From an uncultured Chloroflexaceae bacterium (lineage in GTDB: Bacteria > Chloroflexota > Chloroflexia > Chloroflexales > Chloroflexaceae), in assembly GCA_937141995.1 (NCBI GenBank), contig CAKZQX010000813.1, positions 1 through 5,827 on the forward strand: a stretch of DNA of 5,827 nucleotides, written 5' to 3'. The notes under the pieces were generated by a model, which did not search any database, had not been told where the DNA came from, and saw nothing but the letters and a program-made list of their open reading frames with translations. Position numbers and translations under genes: made by a program. Positions 1 through 5,827 of the stretch are shown one piece after another; the first letter of the stretch is position 1, and the number at the start of each line of letters is the position of its first letter.

Positions 1-14
1 TTGCCAAATGCTAC

Positions 15-52
15 TCGCCGTAGGGACGCGCTGCTGCGCGTCCCTACGGCGA
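15..52. repeat. Long perfect palindrome (17-bp stem, 4-nt loop), REP-like
   Basis: The left arm at 15-31 (TCGCCGTAGGGACGCGC) is the exact reverse complement of 36-52, with the loop TGCT between them. The hairpin begins 25 bp after the stop of the glycosyltransferase on the minus strand. No T-tract follows on that strand, so it is not a classic intrinsic terminator, though it may protect or end the transcript. Its GTAGGGACGCG core looks like the dispersed extragenic palindromes common in Chloroflexota and cyanobacteria. That comparison is from memory and only one copy lies in this window. Confidence 0.75.
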
Positions 53-76
53 ACACCCATTCCTTCTTATGGTATG

Positions 77-1744
77 TCAGTGGGAGCCCGCGTCATCCCA
101 ACTTTCCGCAAAGATCGTTTCAATCGGCATGGCTGGATATGCAGGATTTACATGGCGAATTTCGATCGGCCAGCCGCCGGTATCGAAGGTGACAACCGGT
201 TGGGAGTGGGCCAGCGCCGCGTTTACAACCTGGAAATCCTGCTCGCGTGCGTCTTTTACCAGTTGTGGCGTGGTAATGATGTAGTTCACCCGCTGCCAGT
301 CACCGCCGAATACATCGTCCCGGATTGCCGGATCGTGTGCGACCTTCCAGTAGTAGTGGGCATTTGGGTATGCATTGCCGCTGTCCGACTGTTCATGCAG
401 ATCGGTCCACATTGACTGGTCAATAATAATCAGGCTGTCCGGTGGGATATGCGCTTGTACCCAGGCAACCGTCTGCGCCTGGACATGCGCCTGGTTATTT
501 GTCCAGAGCGTCAGCGGGTTGTCGTCAAAGCCCAGGTGTGGGCTGCCATAGCCGCCCAGCGTGCCGATCAGACAGAGCCCGACCACAACCGGCGGCAGAA
601 AACGCTGCTTACGCGTTGCGATGCGGGCAAACCAGGCGCTGGAAGTCTGGATGCCTTCGATGACAAGGCCCGCAATCACACCCAGGTTCAGCGCCAGAAG
701 CGGGAGCAGCGGCACCAGGTAGAATGCCAGGGTTTCGCCGCCCCGCCCCAGGAACAGCCAGAAGGTCAGCGACAGCACCCCCATAATCCCGACAAGCCGA
801 CGCTGCCGGATCAGCAGCACGGAAGCCACCGCCGACAGTGTACCCAGAATGACGAGCAGTGGTTCGGCGCGCACCCAGAGGCTGGCCATTGTCCAGAACC
901 GGCTGTTCAGGTCAAACAGGCCACCATCTTTGCCGCGTGACATCTGGAACTGGAGCGTACCAATCAGGCTCTCGGTAGCGTCGGGTGATGCCGGCCAGGA
1001 GCCGGGGGGAAAGAGTTCCCCGCGTAGCAGCGCCATCAGCGGGTAGGTTGCGACAACTGCGCCGGCAATTACGACCCAGGCGGCTGCCGGTTGCCGGCGC
1101 CGTATCCCTTCCGGGCCGCTGGTCTGAAACCATGCAAGATATGCCAGGCCCGGCAGGAATACAACGATCGGCTCTTTGGAGAGAATCGCAATACCACAGG
1201 CGACTGCGCTGAGCCAGACCTGCGTGCGTCTGCTCCGCCCCTCCAGCAACAGCAGAATACTTAGCAGCAACCAGAAGGTCGCCATATTGTCCAGCAACAC
1301 GCGGCGATGGTAGTAGATGCCGTACGCCGAGAACGCAAATGTCAGGGCGGCGATGGTGGCTGCTACGGTGCTATTCGAGATGCGGCGTGTAATCCGGTAG
1401 AGCATAAAAGTCGAGAGCACCTGCAAGAGCAGCATAAATACGCGCCCGGAGTTGATCGGCGTGCCAAAAGTGGTAAATCCGCCGGTAAGCGTGCTCCACG
1501 CGGCAAGCTGGAACCATCCCACGGGCGCATGATCGTACCAGTAGGTGTAGGGGGCCAGTTGCCCCAGGCGCGCAACGGCCCAGGCCTGCGACATGTAGGT
1601 GCCTTCATCACTCTCGTAGAAGGGAAAGCCCGCCATGTTGATGCCATGCGCCAGCGCGGATATCAACAGGATCAGTCCGATCCCGATCCATTCTCGGCGC
1701 AGCAGTGAACTGATTTGCGAGAAAAATGTGTTGGCAAATTTCAT
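77..1744 (-). CDS. GT39/PMT-type integral membrane glycosyltransferase (stand-alone paralogue)
   Basis: This 555-residue GT-C-fold enzyme probably uses a polyprenyl-phosphate-linked sugar and glycosylates a lipid, glycan or protein outside the membrane. The first membrane helix is at about 18-36, followed by the acidic loop ESDEGTY (44-50), the site of the conserved catalytic Asp-Glu pair of the PMT/ArnT-like families. Further markers are HRRVLLDN (146-153), SKEP (189-192) and FYLVPLLPLLALN (341-353), within about 11-12 hydrophobic segments ending near 400. Residues about 415-530 form an extracytoplasmic soluble domain. It aligns over nearly its whole length with the fusion protein at 3545-5827 but stops soon after the shared EIR.VN block, so it has no GH8-like tail. 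The ATG at 1744 has no obvious Shine-Dalgarno; an in-frame stop two codons upstream rules out a longer N-terminus. The stop is TGA. The sugar and acceptor cannot be told from sequence. Confidence 0.9.
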   Translation of the reverse strand: MKFANTFFSQISSLLRREWIGIGLILLISALAHGINMAGFPFYESDEGTYMSQAWAVARLGQLAPYTYWYDHAPVGWFQLAAWSTLTGGFTTFGTPINSGRVFMLLLQVLSTFMLYRITRRISNSTVAATIAALTFAFSAYGIYYHRRVLLDNMATFWLLLSILLLLEGRSRRTQVWLSAVACGIAILSKEPIVVFLPGLAYLAWFQTSGPEGIRRRQPAAAWVVIAGAVVATYPLMALLRGELFPPGSWPASPDATESLIGTLQFQMSRGKDGGLFDLNSRFWTMASLWVRAEPLLVILGTLSAVASVLLIRQRRLVGIMGVLSLTFWLFLGRGGETLAFYLVPLLPLLALNLGVIAGLVIEGIQTSSAWFARIATRKQRFLPPVVVGLCLIGTLGGYGSPHLGFDDNPLTLWTNNQAHVQAQTVAWVQAHIPPDSLIIIDQSMWTDLHEQSDSGNAYPNAHYYWKVAHDPAIRDDVFGGDWQRVNYIITTPQLVKDAREQDFQVVNAALAHSQPVVTFDTGGWPIEIRHVNPAYPAMPIETIFAESWDDAGSH

Positions 1745-2057
1745 TGTATGTCAGCAGTTCGCTTGTATCAAATGTGTTGAATAAATCAGGATCGATATCG
1801 CCCCGATACGCCACACATGACCAACCAGAACTGGATATAACGTTAAGAACGATACAACTTCGGCGTATTGGAAAGTGTATGAAGCTGGTGACGCAGCGGA
1901 GAGGGGGCCGCCATGACCCCCTCCAATCATTAATGTGCTGCTGTGCGGTGCGGTGGCAGATGGTGCTATCGCGCGCAGGCATGGCTGATAGCGAAACGTG
2001 GACCGGTACCTGTCTCCCACCGACCGCTGCCGGGGAAATCCGTCCAGTATGCGTGTT
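1745..2057. other. 313-bp non-coding gap between the kinase-like gene and the downstream glycosyltransferase
   Basis: No convincing gene is present: the short open frames here have no ribosome binding site and no family-like sequence. The stretch near 1760-1860 is more AT-rich than its surroundings and could hold a promoter for the glycosyltransferase at 1744, but I see no clear -35/-10 pair. A G-run/C-run hairpin lies at 1901-1923, and 8-bp palindromes occur at about 1928-1935 (CATTAATG) and within a TAACGTTA block near 1840. No terminator with a T-tract was found after the kinase stop. Confidence 0.6.
1901..1923. repeat. G-run/C-run inverted repeat in the intergenic gap
   Basis: A perfect 7-bp stem (GAGGGGG / CCCCCTC) closes a 9-nt loop. 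It lies about 135 bp past the stop of the kinase-like gene and about 157 bp before the next start on the minus strand. Neither strand has a run of T after the stem, so a simple intrinsic terminator is not supported. It could be an mRNA structure or an operator. Confidence 0.4.
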
Positions 2058-3482
2058 TTAGCCGAACATCATTGCGGCGCTAACCGCCATCACCCCCAGC
2101 ATAATCATCGCAATCAGGTGAATGTAGTTGCGTGACCCGGCGGCGGGTGCGGCAGCCTGCAGCGCTGTTGCCGCTTCTGCGACTTCTTCGGCTGTCGGCA
2201 TCGGCACCAGGATGGTGTAGGGCAGTGCCGCGTGCAGCGCCGGGTCGTCACGGCCCGGCATCAGCGGGTCCATCGTCTCCCAGTCAATGACAGTGATGTC
2301 GGGCGTTACCGTCGGGCGTGCCGTCTGCTCTTCCTGGATCACCTCAGCGTGAACCGGCTCTTCCTCGTAGATTTCAGCAGGCACTTCTTCTACCAGCGGC
2401 GGCTGGTAGAGCGGCTTCTGGTGGGCCTGCGGGCCGGGTTGCACATCGTTGACAACCCGCTGCGCCGGCGGCTGCATCGGTGCGGCAGCTTCCGGCTCGG
2501 GCTTCGGGGCCGGCTGCGGCTGGGAATATGTCCAGGCTGTGGCCGGGCCGGGTTGCTGTGGCCGGGCAGCGGGTTGCGCCTGCGGCATCGGCTGCTGCGC
2601 ATACTGAGCCGGGCGCTGCTCCTGCCCCGGCATCAACTGGAGTTGTGATGGGTACAGCGTCACGGCATCGGTCAGTGCAGTGCGGAAGGCATCGACGCCG
2701 GCATAGCGATGGTTGGGCTGCTGTGCTGTGGCCTGCCGCATAATGTGGGCCAGAGCCGGCGGGCAGGCGAGTTCATACAGATTGTTCAGTATGGGCAGGC
2801 TGCCGCCGTTCTGCTTCTGAGCAATAATGCCGATGGCGCTGCCCTCAAACGGCAGTTGTCCGAACAAGAGATGGGCCAGCAGGACACCCAGGGAGTAGAC
2901 ATCGCTACGGGTATCGACAATACCGCCAAGGAGCTTCTCCGGTGCGGCATAGGCCAGGACCGCCGTCGGCGCTTTCAACACATTTTCCGGCAGTGGCCGG
3001 CCGGGTTCAGCCAGAACGATGCGCTGGTCGTGCGACAGCACAATATTGGCCGGGGTCAGGTCGTGCAGCGCAACGTGATGCTGGTTGGCGTAGGCAACGA
3101 TATCGGCCACATTGCTAATGATATGGAGCACTTCATCCAGGCTCATGCGGGAGCGCTGGTCGAGCAACTGATCCAGCCGCTGCTGAACCGTCATGCCGCT
3201 CAGTTTTTCCAGCACCACATAGGGCACATCGTCATCCAGGCCGGCATCATAGACGCGCACGATGCCATGATGGTTCAGTGATGCCAGGTCGCGCATCTCG
3301 CGGACAAAGCGTCCCCGCAGGCGGGGGTCAGTTGCAGCGCCGGCCGAGAGGCGCTTGATTACAACGTCGCGCTCTAATGTTGGCTGATAACCAATATCGA
3401 CGGTGACCAGATATTGTGCTTCGCTCGTGTCGATCAGTTCCAGAGTATCACGCAGGGTCTGAGCTGTTATAGTGGTATGCAT
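2058..3482 (-). CDS. Ser/Thr protein-kinase-fold protein with C-terminal membrane anchor, probable pseudokinase
   Basis: This 474-residue protein has a Hanks-type kinase fold at about 22-272. Retained landmarks are the VIK lysine (Lys43), the helix-C Glu62, Asp141 and Asn146 of the catalytic loop, APE (180-182), the D.YSLG helix (194-199) and a late Arg259. Lost landmarks are every glycine of the nucleotide loop (about 18-29), His and Arg of HRD (now LHD), the catalytic-loop Lys (Thr143), and the metal-binding Asp of DFG (EPG at 159-161). ATP hydrolysis is therefore doubtful; an allosteric or scaffold role is inferred. Residues 285-345 are Pro/Gln/Ala-rich, about 364-386 are Glu-rich, and 452-473 form one hydrophobic segment at the extreme C-terminus. 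This implies a cytoplasmic kinase-fold domain that is tail-anchored with no external sensor. The start is supported by the AGGAG site at 3489-3493, and the stop is TAA. It probably shares a transcript with the upstream fusion gene. Confidence 0.9.
   Translation of the reverse strand: MHTTITAQTLRDTLELIDTSEAQYLVTVDIGYQPTLERDVVIKRLSAGAATDPRLRGRFVREMRDLASLNHHGIVRVYDAGLDDDVPYVVLEKLSGMTVQQRLDQLLDQRSRMSLDEVLHIISNVADIVAYANQHHVALHDLTPANIVLSHDQRIVLAEPGRPLPENVLKAPTAVLAYAAPEKLLGGIVDTRSDVYSLGVLLAHLLFGQLPFEGSAIGIIAQKQNGGSLPILNNLYELACPPALAHIMRQATAQQPNHRYAGVDAFRTALTDAVTLYPSQLQLMPGQEQRPAQYAQQPMPQAQPAARPQQPGPATAWTYSQPQPAPKPEPEAAAPMQPPAQRVVNDVQPGPQAHQKPLYQPPLVEEVPAEIYEEEPVHAEVIQEEQTARPTVTPDITVIDWETMDPLMPGRDDPALHAALPYTILVPMPTAEEVAEAATALQAAAPAAGSRNYIHLIAMIMLGVMAVSAAMMFG
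2064..2129 (-). other. C-terminal transmembrane anchor of the kinase-like protein
   Basis: Residues 452-473 are almost entirely hydrophobic (including IHLIAMIMLGVMAVSAAMMF), are preceded by Arg451, and are followed only by Gly474. The segment is long enough to span the membrane once. Many bacterial Hanks kinases carry an external PASTA or other sensor domain after this helix; here there is none. Confidence 0.8.
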
Positions 3483-3487
3483 ATCAG

Positions 3488-3493
3488 TCTCCT
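3488..3493 (-). promoter_or_regulatory. Ribosome binding site of the kinase-like gene
   Basis: The minus strand reads AGGAGA, with the AGGAG core ending six bases before the ATG at 3482. This is a near-consensus Shine-Dalgarno at good spacing, and it fixes the start of the kinase-like gene. No comparable site precedes the glycosyltransferase starting at 1744. Confidence 0.8.
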
Positions 3494-3495
3494 GA

Positions 3496-3512
3496 CGGCG
3501 TTAGAAACGCCG
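3496..3512 (-). repeat. Short perfect hairpin in the spacer between the fusion gene and the kinase-like gene
   Basis: A 7-bp perfect inverted repeat (CGGCGTT / AACGCCG) closes a 3-nt loop. It lies in the 62-bp spacer, two bases upstream of the Shine-Dalgarno of the next gene. No T-tract follows it on the minus strand, so it does not look like an intrinsic terminator. It could stabilise the processed mRNA end or affect ribosome access. It could also be chance, because the stem is short. Confidence 0.4.
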
Positions 3513-3544
3513 GTTCCTTTCTATGTAGTAGAGATACCAAATGA

Positions 3545-4576
3545 TTACTGGTTGTCCCACTCGTACGTGAGGGTGCCGTTGTAAAAGCCGGTGGCAAGCC
3601 AGGCCCAGCGCTGTTCTGCGATATTTGTGCCGCTGCCCCATTGATTACCACTTGCGGTTCGGGTAAAGGCTGCTGCCAGCTTCGTCGCATAGAGTTCGTG
3701 GGCGATCTGTGGTTCTTCGACCAGGAACTTCGGCAGGATAGCACTATAGAGGACCAGGCTCTCGGTTTTGGTTTCGGGCGTCCCGGTGTGGGCATAGCCG
3801 GCTGCCAGCTCGTCCTTGTCTTCCCACTCATTGCGCAGGAAACGTGAGGCGGTCAGGAAACTTGTAGCGCGACCTTCTTCGTGCCACTGCTCATCAAGCG
3901 CAACCCGCCAGTAGACTTGTGCCGCCGTCTCATCGAATGTGTTGCCATGTGTCGGAGCCGCCGGCGGGTTTGGCATAAGCGCTCCGTCCGCGCGATTGAT
4001 ACCGACATATGCGGGCGGCAAGCCGGCCGAGCGGCGTTCGCCCAGCAGGTCGGTGGTGACATCGGCCAGCAGTTGATAGTTGGTATCCAGGACATTCTGC
4101 CAGTCGTGCTCCGGGTCAACCTCGGCAAAGAAGTGATAGGCATACGGTGCGAATGTTGCCGGGGCAAAGATAACCTGTTCATCACTCACGGCCCAGTCAC
4201 CGGCAGCCAGGTAGAACGCGCCGTTAATCTCTACCACTGATTGCTCCCAGATCTTCTGAACCATCTCGACACCGGCGCGGCCGTAGCTGGCATCGTTCCA
4301 GCGACGCTCGGCCAGCAGCAGTGCCAGGGCCGCATCGGTATCGGCATCGGTTGCACTGCGGGCCTGCACACCCGGTTCATTGGTGTGGTAGAGCAACCGG
4401 GTGTCGTTCTGCAGGTTCAGGCGTGTCCAGGTCCAGACATCATCAAATGTGTCCCGGTCATCCATCCAGACCGCCATCAGCATTGCGGTTGCCTGATCCT
4501 GCGCCGTGGTATAGCCTTCAACCGGGCGGACCTGGCCATCCTGGATGAAGCGGTCACGGAAGCTCGCGTAGGAGCT
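3545..4576 (-). other. GH8-like domain within the fusion protein, probably catalytically degenerate
   Basis: This covers residues about 418-760 of the fusion protein. The family call rests on the GH8 signature A-[ST]-D-[AG]-D-x2-[IM]-A-x-[SA]-[LIVM]-[LIVMG]-x-A-x3-W, matched at residues 492-510 except for Ala in place of Ile/Met. It also rests on the N-terminal layout (a YASFRDRFI helix, then DGQV, then an MLMAVWMDDRDTFD block). In GH8 the acid Glu sits in a '(T)SEGQ' motif; here the aligned residues 440-445 read TTAQDQ, giving Gln443. The usual YDA.R.PWR general-base region aligns with 632-641 (DETAAQVYWR), where Asp appears as Thr634 and Arg as Gln637. Glu437 (VEGY) or Asp632/Glu633 could compensate if the alignment is shifted. 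The domain should lie outside the membrane, as the preceding GT-C soluble domain does. A carbohydrate-binding role is my inference. Confidence 0.75.
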
Positions 4577-5827
4577 ACGGACAATCTCGTTGACGGCAAT
4601 ACCGGAGTGATTGACCTTGCGGATTTCGATAGCCGCATCACCGACGCTAAAGCTATTAATTGGCGTGGAACGACTATAGGCTTCGTAGGTCAGCTTGCCC
4701 TCGTCCTGCTCAAAGATTTGCTCCAGGCCAGGAGTCATAATTAAATAGTCAATATTGCGCCAGTCCTCTTTGAACAGATCCTCGTAGACGGCCGGGTCAT
4801 TCGCAACTTTCCAGTGCGAGTGCGTGCCCAGAAAGTCGGGCTTGCCCGGCCCGCCGTCACGCAGGTTGACCCACAGGTCATCGTCTACAACGATCTGCGC
4901 ATCAGCCGGGACATGGTCCTGTACCCAGGCGAGTGCCTGCCGCTGCGTCGTCGTCAGGTTAAGCGTAAAGATCTCGCGCTGTCCATCCAGGTTGAACCAG
5001 CCAATAGCAATGGCGGCGACAACAAACGCGGGCATCAGAGCCGGCGCGCGCGCAAGCGTGACCAGGTCAGCCAGGGCCAGGCCGGCATTGAGCGCCATAA
5101 AGGGCAGTAGCGGAATAATGTAGAAGTCGAGCACCTCGGTGCCCCGCGCGACCCCCAGAATAGCGCAGACCGAAAGTAGCGCAACAAAGCGGCGCCCGTG
5201 ATCCCCCCGGATGAGATTCCAGAGCGTTGCCGTGACACCGATTCCCAGCAACCAGGGGTCACGGATAAGCCAGTTGGTGGTCAATGCCTGGTAAAAATCG
5301 CTCGATGGCTCCCAGGGTGCGCCACCCGTGCGGCTCATCTGCCAGAACATGGCCCCCAGCAGCGTGACGCTCTCGCTATCACCCGAAAGCGGTGATGAAA
5401 AGGACAGATCGAGCAACTCCTTACGGAGTGTTGCATACAAGAAATAGAGTGAGATAGTTGCCAGTGTGCCAAAGATCCAGGCAGCGCGCGCAAACCGCAG
5501 GTGATGTTGCGCAACTTGCGTCCAGACCGCGTAGAAAAACGCGGGAAACAGCAGGATCGCGCTCTCCTTGGTCAGCACGGCGAGACCCAGACAGACGCCG
5601 CTGTAGAAGACCGGCCAGAGCCGTCCATCGTTTTGCAACATCAGCATGGTGGCAAGCAGGGCCCAGAAGACCATAATATTGTCGAGCAGCACCATGCGGC
5701 CATAAATAATCACCAGCGGCGAGAGGGCGTATAGCAGGCCGGCAGTGATGGCGGCAAATGGATTATTCGTCAGCCGCAACACAACACGGAAGAGCAACAC
5801 ATTTGATATGACATGCAGTAGCAGCAT
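3545..5827 (-). CDS. GT39/PMT-type membrane glycosyltransferase fused to a C-terminal GH8-like domain (5'-partial)
   Basis: The protein probably transfers a sugar from a polyprenyl-phosphate donor to an extracytoplasmic acceptor, as known for GT-C/PMT enzymes. The 760 visible residues begin exactly at the window edge. The first Met aligns with internal Met104 of the paralogue at 77-1744, so about 100 N-terminal residues are missing, including the expected catalytic Asp-Glu loop. Residues 1-278 hold about ten hydrophobic membrane segments with family-like motifs (GRMVLLDN at 43-50, TKES at 86-89, DFYIIPLLPF at 234-243). Residues about 290-406 form a soluble extracytoplasmic domain shared with the paralogue. 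Residues about 418-760 resemble GH8: a DG.V start at 430-433, MDDRDTFDDVW.WT at 455-468, and the ATDAD...W signature at 492-510. The proton-donor Glu position appears to be Gln443. The TAA stop is 62 bp before the kinase-like gene, so cotranscription is likely. The acceptor is unknown. Confidence 0.88.
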   Translation of the reverse strand: MLLLHVISNVLLFRVVLRLTNNPFAAITAGLLYALSPLVIIYGRMVLLDNIMVFWALLATMLMLQNDGRLWPVFYSGVCLGLAVLTKESAILLFPAFFYAVWTQVAQHHLRFARAAWIFGTLATISLYFLYATLRKELLDLSFSSPLSGDSESVTLLGAMFWQMSRTGGAPWEPSSDFYQALTTNWLIRDPWLLGIGVTATLWNLIRGDHGRRFVALLSVCAILGVARGTEVLDFYIIPLLPFMALNAGLALADLVTLARAPALMPAFVVAAIAIGWFNLDGQREIFTLNLTTTQRQALAWVQDHVPADAQIVVDDDLWVNLRDGGPGKPDFLGTHSHWKVANDPAVYEDLFKEDWRNIDYLIMTPGLEQIFEQDEGKLTYEAYSRSTPINSFSVGDAAIEIRKVNHSGIAVNEIVRSSYASFRDRFIQDGQVRPVEGYTTAQDQATAMLMAVWMDDRDTFDDVWTWTRLNLQNDTRLLYHTNEPGVQARSATDADTDAALALLLAERRWNDASYGRAGVEMVQKIWEQSVVEINGAFYLAAGDWAVSDEQVIFAPATFAPYAYHFFAEVDPEHDWQNVLDTNYQLLADVTTDLLGERRSAGLPPAYVGINRADGALMPNPPAAPTHGNTFDETAAQVYWRVALDEQWHEEGRATSFLTASRFLRNEWEDKDELAAGYAHTGTPETKTESLVLYSAILPKFLVEEPQIAHELYATKLAAAFTRTASGNQWGSGTNIAEQRWAWLATGFYNGTLTYEWDNQ

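Noticed and set aside
1..57. Minus-strand open frame starting ATGGGTGTTCGC near 57, preceded by GAAGGA and running to the window edge.
   Set aside because: The purine-rich motif is too close to the ATG to serve as a ribosome binding site, and the frame is made almost wholly of the palindrome.
1..415. Plus-strand open frames across the palindrome and the 3' end of the glycosyltransferase.
   Set aside because: They are antisense to a well-supported gene, have no ribosome binding site and show no family features.
1901..1923. Intrinsic terminator for the kinase-like gene.
   Set aside because: The stem is present but no T-tract follows on the minus strand, so I list it only as an inverted repeat.
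1608..2020. Short minus-strand open frames in the 313-bp gap.
   Set aside because: No Shine-Dalgarno, no recognisable composition or domain, and one overlaps the N-terminus of the glycosyltransferase in another frame.
2232..3281. Long plus-strand open frames (138 and 190 codons) opposite the kinase-like gene.
   Set aside because: These are typical antisense frames in GC-rich DNA; the minus frame has clear kinase-fold motifs and a good ribosome binding site.
5815..5827. ATG at the window edge as the true start of the fusion gene.
   Set aside because: It aligns with internal Met104 of the paralogue, and the catalytic acidic loop would be missing; the gene must continue beyond the window.
1..5827. 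CRISPR array, tRNA, rRNA, transposase or phage genes.
   Set aside because: No regularly spaced direct repeats, no tRNA-like cloverleaf or rRNA sequence noticed, and no such protein motifs; coding sequence fills most of the window.

Overview
All three genes in this 5.8 kb window lie on the minus strand, so transcription runs from high to low coordinates. The order is (1) a membrane glycosyltransferase of the GT39/PMT (GT-C) type fused to a C-terminal GH8-like domain, whose N-terminus lies beyond position 5827; (2) a Ser/Thr protein-kinase-fold protein with a Pro/Gln-rich linker and a single C-terminal membrane anchor; and (3) a second, stand-alone GT39-type glycosyltransferase. The flanking features are a 62-bp spacer between genes 1 and 2, a 313-bp non-coding gap between genes 2 and 3, and a perfect 17-bp-stem palindrome just after gene 3.

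The organism is most likely a GC-rich bacterium of the Chloroflexota (Chloroflexus/Roseiflexus-like). This is inferred from the style of the proteins (Hanks-type kinase with an N-lobe 'YQP..L.R.V.IK' sequence, GT39 paralogues with GH8-like tails) and from the dispersed-repeat look of the terminal palindrome. No marker gene is present to prove it.

The two glycosyltransferases are clear paralogues, matching from the third membrane segment to the extracytoplasmic 'EIR.VN' block. One continues into about 340 residues of GH8-like sequence; the other stops within about 25 residues of the same point. Both probably move sugar from a polyprenyl-linked donor onto an extracytoplasmic acceptor such as a cell-surface polysaccharide, glycolipid or protein.

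The most interesting signal is that two of the enzyme-like domains look catalytically altered. The kinase-fold protein has no glycines in the nucleotide loop, has HRDLKP changed to LHDLTP and DFG changed to EPG, and so looks like a pseudokinase. The GH8-like domain keeps the ATDAD family signature, but the usual proton-donor Glu aligns with Gln (TTSEGQ to TTAQDQ) and the general-base region is also rewritten, which suggests a glycan-binding rather than a hydrolytic role. A working hypothesis is a surface-glycan assembly locus in which a membrane-anchored pseudokinase acts as a scaffold or regulator and a dead hydrolase domain guides the acceptor glycan. This is inference, not demonstrated function.
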